NCBI GenBank assembly: GCA_943704525.1
Contig: CALSCQ010002849.1
Span: 1-23,230 of the forward strand
Origin: Pigoraptor vietnamica
Taxonomy: Eukaryota > Opisthokonta > Filasterea
Length of the DNA stretch: 23,230 nt
Direction of reading: 5' to 3'
The stretch's first letter is position 1. Every line of letters begins with the position of its first letter. The position numbers and the translations under genes are program-made. Positions 7,403 through 16,232 of this stretch are shown here, one piece after another. The notes beneath the pieces are model-generated. The model was not told the DNA's origin and made no database searches. It saw only the letters and a program-made list of their open reading frames with translations.

Positions 7403-9837
7403 TTACGCGCCCGTTCGCATGATCGGGCTGGTGAAGGGGTCGGCCGTGGCGACGCCGCGCACGCGCCCGTTGACGAGTTCGCTCTCATCGACGTCGACGT
7501 TGACGATGTCGACTGTGGGTGGGTCGGGGCCGATCGCGCCCTTGTGGTAGATGGGGTTGCAGAATTCGACCGTCTGTGGCACATACAGAGGGTTGATGTT
7601 GGATTGCGCGTTGAGAAACTCCCGTTCCCACTGTAGCGATAGAAGGAGAGGAGGCGTTAGTTAGTTTGCGAGAGCCGCACGTGTGTTCTGTCTCGCAAGT
7701 GTGCGCGTGCATTTCCACGTGCGCGTGCATGTGTGCGCGAGTGACACCCACCTCGGCATCGTACTTGGCGAATCCGTAGCGGCGGTAGGCGAGCAGCGCA
7801 AGTGGCACTGCCAGTACGCACCCGCCCAGCGTCGAACCAAGGATGATCGCGAGCATGTTGCCGCTCGAGTGCCCGCCACCCCCGTTGACGATCCACGGCG
7901 TCGTAACGTTCGTGGGGTTGTTGGGATTGCCGCCGTTAACCGGCGCTGGCCCAACCCACACGGTGACGTTGACCGGCGCAGAGTACTCGGTGCCGTCGTA
8001 TGCGATGAACGTGAGAACGTCCGTGCCCGCAAGCACGGCGGTGTAGACGAACGTCGTGTTGTTGTTGCCAGAAGCGCTTGTTGTGCTGTTCGTTTGCGAC
8101 GTGTTGTTCCCCGTGGAGGCATTGGCGGCGCGCGGCAGTGTGACGGTGCCGAGACGCCCCGCGACGACGAGTACGAGCTGGATGGCATCGCCGTCCGGGT
8201 CGGTTGCGTTGAGGGCGACCGCAATGGACTGTCCCTCGGTCACGTTCACGGCGCGAGGGAACGCGACGGGAGCGTCTGCGCGTGACGTGGAGGGTAAGCG
8301 TTTGTAAGTGTGTGCAGATATGGAGAGATGACGTCCGTTTTCTTTCGTGCACAAGCTTATCAAGGCCTGTCGCATGAAAGACACTCACGGTTCACGTGGC
8401 GCACCACGAAGTCCACGTACGCCACCGTCGAATTGAGCCTGCCGTCACTCGCGACATACGCGATGCGGTCTGTCCCGTGCCATATCCGGGTGGGCGTGTA
8501 CGCGAGCGAGCCGGTGCTGGACGCAAGCCCACTCACGCTGCCGTGCGACGGCGGCGACACGACGTAGAATGAAACGGCGTCGCGGTTCGCGTCGGTGGCG
8601 AGCAATTGGAATGCGACGTTCGAAGCGTCCTCGGACAGTTCCACGGTGAGGTTCTTCGCGACCGGCGCGACGTTCTGCGGCACGAGCGTGGTTGTGATCT
8701 TGTAGTTGGACGCTGTCGTGTGCCGTTCGGCGTCTGCGGCGATGTGGCTTGCAGGGTCAGACACCAGTGCTCCCTCTCGCGGGTGTGCATACATACATGC
8801 TGGAATACGACGCGCACGTGCACGCACACATGCACGCAACGCGTTTCACACTCGATGCGCACTTGGATGGGCACAGCGGGATACTTACGGAACACATTCA
8901 TGACGTACGAGCCGTTGACGCGGAGTCCGAGCGTGTCGAGGGACACGGAGCACGTGCGGCGCGGGTGAATGGATCCGAGGTCGCACGTGGTGAGGTTGCC
9001 GTCGATAAACACCCACAGGTCGTCGTCTCCGGAGAAGGAGAACACCTCACCGCCTGCGGCAAGGACGACTCTCAGTTTCACGCGCAACACAAGAGAGCTA
9101 GCATCAAGCGATAAGTAACACAATTTCTGTTCCGACGTGCTCACGGTGCGCTGCGACGAACAGGGCCGTGCGCGTCGACGCGTGACGCGACTCTCACCCT
9201 TGTAATAGAAAGGGACGACGAACTCTGTCGTGAACCAGAAGTTGTTGCCGTTCGACGGCTCCCACACGCCGTATCCCATGTTGTTAATCGGGAAGAATTG
9301 GCCGCCGGGAAGGTTCGTCGAGTCAAAGACGAACTGGCCGGGCGTCGCCGCGTCCTCGGTCAGCGTGATCTCGACGTCGTAGCGGAGGTTGGTGCCTGGC
9401 ACATCCTTGTACCTGTGCCGGCGATTCCGTTTGTCGAGAGTGAGTTATTCGCTCATGATGCCGACGAGCGAGCTGCAATGCGGAAGGCATTTTCATTCCA
9501 TGTGCTTTGGAGACATGGCTCACCGCACCCACCACTCTTCGAAGAGATGGATGCCGTAGTTGGACCGCGCAATGTTGGTCGTGGTCGTGTCGGGCCATCG
9601 CAGTGAGGTGCTCGTCCTCTTTGCCGCCTCAACAAAGACCGGCGCCACGTCACTACCGAGTTGCCGCCGCACAAGCCCTAGCTGCTCAGTGCTTCCCGAC
9701 GTGGGCGCCTCGAAGTCTGAATGAAGGCCGCTGAAGTCGCGCACAACGCCGCGCAGCTTGAACGTCTGTTGTGCCCCATGCGCGCACGCAAGAAGCGAGG
9801 CAGCAACCACAAGCACGAGACCAGCTCCGTGCGCCAT
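7403..9837 (-). CDS. Type I membrane protein: fibro-slime/PA14 domain, two cadherin-like repeats, integrin-beta-like tail
   Basis: Six exons: 9837-9533, 9412-9198, 9053-8889, 8733-8389, 8275-7752, 7630-7403 (stop TAA); phases match, giving 593 residues. Residues 1-21 are a signal peptide (LVLVVAASLLACAHG). About 25-245 form a fibro-slime/PA14 domain: VVRDFSGLHSDFE, EEWYKDVPGTN, GQFFPINNMGYG, GGEVFSFSGDDDLWVFIDG and FHAERHTTASNYKI all match family signatures. Two cadherin/Ig-like repeats follow (about 247-343, APVAKNLTVELSED; about 344-455, ALNATDPDGDAIQL), the second with a dense N-glycosylation insert. The membrane helix is 484-506 with a GxxxG (GSTLG). The 87-residue tail has GFAKY, WEREFLNAQ, NPLY (531-534) and NPIY (543-546). 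NPxY pairs in integrin-beta tails recruit talin and other PTB-domain proteins. I infer a surface adhesin coupled to the cytoskeleton. No VWA, PSI or EGF domain is visible, so it is not a canonical integrin beta. Confidence 0.9.
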
Positions 9838-10455
9838 GTTCGCCAGCGCTGCTATTCCGCGAAAATCAATATGTGTGGGTCTTCGTTCTCAACGAGGAGT
9901 AATTGGGTACTTCAAATTAAAGGAAAACTCCACAGCAGTTCGGGGCAACGTGATGCGGACTCGACGGGAAATAGCGGCAAGTGCTCGGAAAGGAAAATGC
10001 CAGCAATGGAGAGGCGCAAAGGGGCGCTTGCGGTTTCCTGCGGGGAATATTGCAACAGCTGTTCCTTTGGCTATGACAGGCCGTGTGCGTGCGTGCGTGT
10101 GTGCACGCAAGTGTGTCGTTTACGGGTAACATCGAAGGCGTTACCAGCTGCGTTGCCTTTTAAGGCAAATTCAAGTGGAGCGGACAACCAATCGAAGCGC
10201 AGCAAATGGCGCGGTTTCCGTTTGTGGAACGCACGTCAGACTGCCGACGCACACGGACAACACAACACGCGCGCGCATACCACGAACACACACGCACACA
10301 CGCAACCATGCACTTCCGTGTCGCAATAATCCCGCACGCACACTCGAGCTCTTGTCCCAGTTGAATAGTTTTAAACGCATCAAAGTGCACGAAGTTATGT
10401 GAGACTCCGTCCGTCCAATTCAGGCGTCACGAGTGGGGTCTGAAACAAGGCGCAA
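9838..10455. promoter_or_regulatory. Divergent promoter between the two adhesin-like genes
   Basis: These 618 bases separate the start codons of the fibro-slime protein (-) and the seven-FG protein (+). An AT-rich block lies about 80 bases upstream of each start: TTTAAT-like near 9916-9922 on the minus strand and TTTTAAAC near 10369 on the plus strand. They could be core promoter elements, but this is weak. TG-rich (about 10083-10112) and CA-rich (about 10250-10315) stretches lie between. I see no other gene here. Confidence 0.5.
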
Positions 10456-12168
10456 ATGGCTCGGGCCGTGACTCACCCGTCAGCAGTCCTCGTACTGTGC
10501 ATGTGTGCCGCGATGATTGCCACAAGTGAGTGGAGCACCAGCGGTTGCCTGGGATTTTCCGTCCCTACATCCCATCTCACACTGTACTGGCCTTGCAGCG
10601 TCAGCGGGCACCACCGTGAATGCCGCGACACAACCCATCTGCGTGAACAGCGGCAGCGACAACATGTCACAATTCGGGTTCAGTGTCTCTCTAAGTCAGA
10701 CGATGCCGCCAACAATGGTATGCGTGCCTCGGCTCGTTATCGCGCATCGCCAATCGAACCGGAGAGTAATCGTTCCTTTTGCGCCCGCACAGGTTGTGGG
10801 AAGTCCCTGGTCGTCGACGGTGCGCATCTACACCCTGAACACGACAACATCGGCCAACAGCACAAACTCGACCGCCTCGTGGACGCTCGTGCAGACGGTG
10901 ACGCGCACGCAGTCCGGCACGCCGTTCTCTCGCGCGCTGTTGCCGCTGTTCGGCCACTCGGTCGCCATCACACCGGACGCGCGCTTCATCGCCGTCGGTG
11001 CGCCAGGTGGGTCTTTGTTGGCACGCGAAGCAATAGCTGTGCGATTGCTCTCAGTAGTCGCTGTCATTGTAGCAAGGGCCCAATTGACTTGCTGGGCTTT
11101 CTGTCTGATCACATGCCACGACAGGTTATGGCTCTGGCGGGTCGATGGAGACGTGGACGTACTCGGGTGCTTTCATGCTGCTCACGCGCCTCCCCAACGG
11201 AACATACTCGGTGCCGTCGAGCTTCACGCAGCTTGCATCCCCGCAGGTGAATGGCCGGCTGCCTCGCTGCACGCAGTATCCCCAAGCCCATGCATGACAT
11301 ATCGCCTGCTCGTCCGCTCATCGGCGCTGCATGTGTCTCAAATAGTGCATCTCCCCTCCGCCCTGCAGTTCTGGGATCGCTTCGGTTCCCGCGTCTCCTT
11401 TTCGCCCAATGGCACATGGCTCTTCGTCACGGCAAACGGCGGATGGCGCGGCGCCTCCCTCTCGACCTCTGCGGCCACCTCCTCGATGGGCAACACCGGC
11501 GTGCACGCTTACCGCCGCAACGACACCACGGGCGCCTACACGTACACGCAGTCGATTCCCTCCTTCTCACTCGAGCCGTTCGGTCTAATCGGCATACACG
11601 TCGCCAGTGGCATGTCCGGGAACACGACGTTCCTGGCCGTGCGGGACTACGTGGACGACGCGTCGCTTCCCCTCACGCTCGCGCAGCAGCAGCAGAACAA
11701 GTCGAGCGAGGCGCCCGTGCAAACGGCGGCTGTCGTTGTGTACTCCTTTAACGGCACGCGGTGGGTGCGCGAGCAGACGATCGCCAGCGCAGACCCGCGC
11801 GGCCCGGAAGACTGGTTCGGGGCGGGTCTCGCGACGCATCCTTCGCAGCCGTACGTCGTCGTAGGAGCGCCCAAGTCCGGTCGCGCGGTCCACTTTTTCG
11901 CGCGCAATGGCGCGAATGCGGGCGTCAACGCGACGTTCTGGGGCTCGGTGCACTCGGCCGACAATCCCGGCGTGGGGGGAAGGTCCTCGTTCTTCGGTGG
12001 GGCGATGGCATTTGCGCGGGAAGGGCGCGTGCTCCTTGTCGCGGACGCAACGGCGGGGGGACAGCCGCGCGGGACGGTAAGCGTATTTCGCGCGTTCAAC
12101 ACTTCGGAAAAGATGGCGGGAATCGACGAGCTGCGCCGGCAGGTATGCAATAGACGCACGCACACACG

Positions 12169-12204
<36 letters not shown>

Positions 12205-13110
12205 GAGGCTATGCTCGTTCGAACGCATATGTGTGTACGCCTTCCCTCGCAGCTGTTCCTCTTACACTCACACGCAATGCAGGCTCCGCCGGGCGACCAG
12301 TTGTTCCGATACGATCTCGCGGCCACCCTCGACAACTCGTTCAATGCCACTCTTGGCGGGAGCGCGCCCGTGAACGACCAGTTCGGTGCGGCACTCGCGA
12401 CATCTGGAGACTACGCCGTAGTGGGCGCACCCGCCATCGGCTGCGTGTACACCTTCGCACTTCCGACCATCGGTGAGTGTGCGTGACAGAGTGTGAATTC
12501 AAAACGCCCCATAAGAACAACGTTACACGTCCTTCGCGACAACCAAAGCCCAAGTGCAGCCGTCGTTTACTGACGCACCGCGTGTTCGCACCCTTCGCAG
12601 TTTACGTCCCTCCAAGCGACACAATCGATGGCGCCTCCAATCCGAACATCACGCACCCCACCGCCACGGCAGCGCCGACGCCTGCCGCACCGACGGACGT
12701 CAGCGCGCCGCCCGTTTTCGCCGCCCGCAGCTCTTCGAATGACATGCTCGCACTCATCCTCGGTGTCGTGTGCGGCGGTGTCGGCTTGATATGCGTCGGT
12801 GAGTACCGCAGGAGCGAAGTGAAGTGTGTAGCATGCACGGAGTTGGAAAACACATTCATTGTGCAGAGGGACACCCACGTTTGCACACGCTATGTCTCCG
12901 AGCCCGCGCATGAGCTCGCGCATCGAGACAACCGCGCTCACTCTCAGTCCCTTGCGTGTCAACGTCGCAGGCGCCGGGAGCTGGCGATATGCCATGATGC
13001 GCCACAAGCGACAGAAGATGGAGCTGCTGAAGCAGCGCAACGACCTCGTTGCCTCGCGCGCGATTGTTGCGAGCGACGGCACCGGCCGCTTGTCGGGGGG
13101 ACCGCTGTAA
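10456..13110 (+). CDS. Type I membrane protein with seven FG repeats (FG-GAP beta-propeller, integrin-alpha-like)
   Basis: Eight exons: 10456-10525, 10599-10717, 10793-11006, 11125-11246, 11369-12142, 12283-12472, 12601-12798, 12971-13110 (stop TAA); phases match, giving 608 residues. The N-terminus (SAVLVLCMCAAMIAT) is a signal peptide. Seven FG motifs sit at about residues 49, 116, 180, 246, 325, 384 and 467 (FGFSV, FGHSV, FGSRV, FGLIG, FGAGL, FGGAM, FGAAL), 59-83 residues apart. Several are followed by GAP or GSP blocks (VVGSP, AVGAPG, VVVGAPK, VVGAPA). Seven such repeats make the closed beta-propeller head of integrin alpha chains. A Pro/Thr-rich stalk leads to a membrane helix (about 545-566, MLALILGVVCGGVGLICV) and a basic 42-residue tail starting WRYAMMRHKRQK. 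I see no DxDxDG calcium loops and no canonical GFFKR. It is divergent with the fibro-slime gene, whose membrane helix is strikingly similar. Confidence 0.88.
12143..12282 (+). repeat. Intron 5 of the seven-FG gene with a (CA)n tract
   Basis: This 140-base intron (GTATGC...TGCAG) carries an uninterrupted CA run of about 28 bases (roughly 12174-12201), preceded by ACGCACGC-type repeats. Confidence 0.85.
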
Positions 13111-13549
13111 GAAGCAGAACACCGTCAGTCCCCTCTTCATTGGGGCGACACACATACTCACGAAGATGCACACGCGCGTACGCACAGGTGCTGCTGGACA
13201 GCCTGCTTCAATTACAAAACGAGCCACGCACACGCTTGCCGACAACTAAAATCGAAATTTCAAAGAGAACATACTCTGCGTCTTCCATGTTGAGGTCTGC
13301 ATTCGAGGGGAAGGACGGGGCAACGTGAGACACGCACTGCACACCGCAACAGTCCGCCCCAAGCACAGACAAAGCGGTCAGTCGTTTGGACGAGTGTGTT
13401 GTCGTGAATTTTAAACACGCCGGCGCCCACGAACAGCGCACGCACACAGCGGCAACAGTTCCGCGGCGACGATAGTTAGCCGAGAGACAATCATCACACC
13501 GCATGCACAGAGAGACACGAGACGCTTGCGAAACCACAACTCTTACCCC
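13111..13549. other. Region without an assigned gene
   Basis: About 440 bases follow the stop of the seven-FG gene. Short open frames exist on the minus strand (for example one spanning 13208-13537), but I found no family match, no phase-consistent exon chain and no codon bias like that of the neighbours. An AT-rich TTTTAAAC block lies near 13412. The region may hold the 3' untranslated region of the upstream gene and an unrecognised short gene. Confidence 0.4.
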
Positions 13550-15850
13550 TATGCGTCTCGTTCGCCTTGGCGATTCACGGAGCGTTCAAGTGCCCGTCTC
13601 GACGTCGCCGATTGCACTGGTGAGCCTGAGACGTCTTGCGGCCTGTCGTGAATTCAGTGTCTGTAGCCATTCCCCCATTCGGCCCAAACACAGCGTACTC
13701 TGTTTTTATCGCCACTGTCAAATGAGGCGGTCGTCGTCCTCCGACACATAATCGCACGCTGTGCGAAGTATGATGTTGCTCGTTACTATTGACGGCAATC
13801 AACAGAACAACCACGACATTAACATCGCCCGATGAAATGGACGCACGACTTCCTTCACTGCTTCGCACGCGGGCTCAGTAACCATGCCCGTCTCTAATAG
13901 GCCACTTCGCATTGAATCGGAGGTGGGGCCGAATCATTCAGTGAAGTTTTTGAATGCGCAGCACTTGCTAAAGTGTCTGCTCGACGTCCGTTTGCACTTA
14001 TCCCCCGGATGCAGATTGTGGCGGTAGAATTTTCAAATTTGCCGGGACCGGCCACTCTTTTATGTTACAGACCGGCTGCTGCCGCCAATGTCTCCGTCAT
14101 ACTCGCTTGTGCATGGAATGGCGGGCCAAGTGCCTCTCCCTCCCGTGGTTCCAGCGCCAGCAAGAGTCGACGATCTCACGCGGGGCGTGAGCAAGCTCAG
14201 CTTGAATGTTGGTCAGAAGGCGCGGCTGAAGGCGTAGCTCCGCAAAGCAAAACAGTCGACAGAAGCGAATAGCGCCGAAGGCGTGCGAAAGGGCCTGGCC
14301 AAGGGGCTCCCGCCTGTCATGGTGGCTCATGGTGGCTCAGCGGTGAGGGCGCTCACGCGGAAGTTTAAAGAGGGGATTGACGTCAAAATCCCCGTGACGC
14401 TCCGGACGCTGCCCGTCGGACCTTTCGAAGTGCGAGGGATTCGACGAGGACACGGAGGAGGCCATAGTAGAGTGGTTTGTGGACGAAACCCTTCACGGAG
14501 AGCTCCTTGACTCTGTCCGGTCGGTTTCCAATTCATTCCTTTCGAGGTGACGCAGCAGGCGGACGGCGAGACGAACGCGACGACCGGCGAGGCTCTGGTG
14601 CAAACCCCCCTCGATACCCTTGTGTTCCGCTTGTTCGAGCAGCTCAACGACCGACGCGCCCTTCAGGTTCGTCGTTCACCGCTACGTGACGATGGGCACG
14701 GCATCGAAGAGTATCAAGGGAACTTCGGGGTCGTCGGGCTCCGCAAAGCCCCCCGCCGAATCGACGCATCCGGCCAACTCGCAAGTCGTGGCACGGTGGC
14801 TCGACCCCGCCGTCGACGTTTTGTGCCTCGTGGACGAGGACAAGGCCGCTAAGCACCCAGTCGAGAAAGCCCGCGACCAGCTCGAGGAGACCGGCCGGTT
14901 CACGTTCCGCCGCTACCCACGGCACAATGGAGTCCCTTCTGGCCACCACGTGCACGGGCGCGCACGTGCGCTTTTATGAGCGCGTGCCAATGGCGGAGTC
15001 CGTCGAGGGGTCGATGAAGGCCCGCTCGCTGTGGGGCATTGGCAGCGATACGGATGGCCAGGACACGCCACTGGACGTTCGCCGCCCAGGTGTCGCGCTG
15101 CGTCTCTACCGGGTCCTCCGCCTCGTCGAGTACCACGCGCCGACGTCCCATTTCAACGCTTCACGCAACAAAAAGGGCTTCATCAATCAGGTGATATTTC
15201 GGACCACTCCGAAAGGGCTCAGCGTCGAGAAATCGGTCTTCCCTGATCGTGACGCTATAACGCGAGGGATGGGAGGCATCGAAGTGCTTAAATCGCTCTA
15301 CGGGGCCGTTTGTAGACCCTCGTCAGGCACGCGCTTCATCGTTCACGGCATACTGGACGTTGACGCCTACATTTACCGAACCCACGACATTGGCTTTCGG
15401 CGCATCCTGCGCATCGTCGCCGAGGCCCAACTGGCGCTGCGTTGCGTGCTCGAAGGGCTTAAGTGGCTGCACGCAAATCGCATGGTCCACCGTGATCTCC
15501 GCTGGCCCAACGTGTTCAAGGTTGCCGCCGACCGCTTCGTCATCATCGACTTGGAGCTTTGCGCGAAACTGGATGTTGCGAAGGGGATGACCGAAGGGCA
15601 TGCTTCGCAAAAAGTTCTGGCCGGAGCGCGCTGATGAGGAGGAGCGTTGGGCGCCGAGACACGACTTGCAGCAGATGGCGAAACTCATGCTGGCGGCCCC
15701 GAAAGCCGGCGAGGAAGTGGGCGTCTCGTCGGTCATTCTCAAGGACCCTAGGATTCTGGACGTGCTGTCGTCATGGCCGCGCTGCAGCTTCCCGATGCGA
15801 CGGCGGAACTGGGACTTAGCAAGCTTCCTGCGCGTCCGATTAATTTCTGA
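13550..15850 (+). pseudogene. Decayed kinase-like gene, possibly Crinkler/RHS-effector kinase related
   Basis: Coding signal runs along the plus strand but changes frame several times (about three to five breaks), so the gene looks broken. The clearest part, about 14930-15840, resembles an eccentric protein kinase: a catalytic-loop-like HRDLRWPNVFKV at 15488-15523 followed by FVIIDLELC. The HRD-x-RWPN pattern recalls the kinase modules at the C-termini of Crinkler-type and related secreted effector proteins of protists and chytrids; that link is inference from memory. Upstream segments (about 14080-14640) encode helical, charged sequence of unknown family. A possible short N-terminal piece begins near 13551. 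No introns are evident, unlike every intact gene in the window, which fits a recently acquired or multicopy family. An unusual but intact gene with undetected introns is a less likely alternative. Confidence 0.5.
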
Positions 15851-15993
15851 CGTATGCGTGCGCGTGTGTATGTGATCGCGTTTGCGCCGCGCAGTACTGC
15901 ACCCATGAAGCTGGTATTAATGAGCTCCAACAAGTCCCTTGATTCTTCTTCAGAGAGAGAGAGAGAAGGTGCGTGTGTGTGTGTGTGTGGTGC

Positions 15994-16034
<41 letters not shown>

Positions 16035-16232
16035 TGTGTGGTGCGAGTGCGTGTGCGTATGTGTGTGGTTCACTTGATTCACACGCTCGTCTGGCAAGCA
16101 GGCATGCGTTGCATGCACTGATGTGATGGACCTTCTGGTGCACAGCATCTAATGGCTAGGGACACAATAGCCGTGAGCAGACACTGCGGCACGGCAGTTG
16201 GCAATCTGCAGAGTAGTGTAGTCGGCCGCACC
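15851..16232. repeat. Convergent intergenic region with (GA)n and (GT)n tracts
   Basis: A GA run at about 15953-15966 is followed by interrupted GT tracts at about 15970-16070. These lie between the decayed kinase-like gene (+) and the PAF-acetylhydrolase-like gene (-). Nothing in the remaining sequence to 16232 looks coding. Confidence 0.75.

Noticed and set aside
7403-9837. Calling the fibro-slime gene an integrin beta subunit
   Set aside because: The extracellular part has no VWA/I-like, PSI, hybrid or EGF modules. Only the tail resembles integrin beta, so the name would mislead.
10517-12373. A 618-codon plus-strand open frame as a single exon
   Set aside because: It contains several GT-AG introns of the seven-FG gene that happen to lack stops. 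The reading frame loses the FG and GAP motifs in those stretches.
13208-13537. A minus-strand open frame that might be a small gene
   Set aside because: No family resemblance, no convincing splice partners and no start context. I kept the region as unassigned.
14317-14340. A 12-base tandem repeat (ATGGTGGCTC type)
   Set aside because: Too short and local to be more than replication slippage within the decayed gene.
14378-14385. A second TGACGTCA palindrome
   Set aside because: It lies inside the decayed kinase-like coding region, where a regulatory role is unlikely and chance occurrence is expected.
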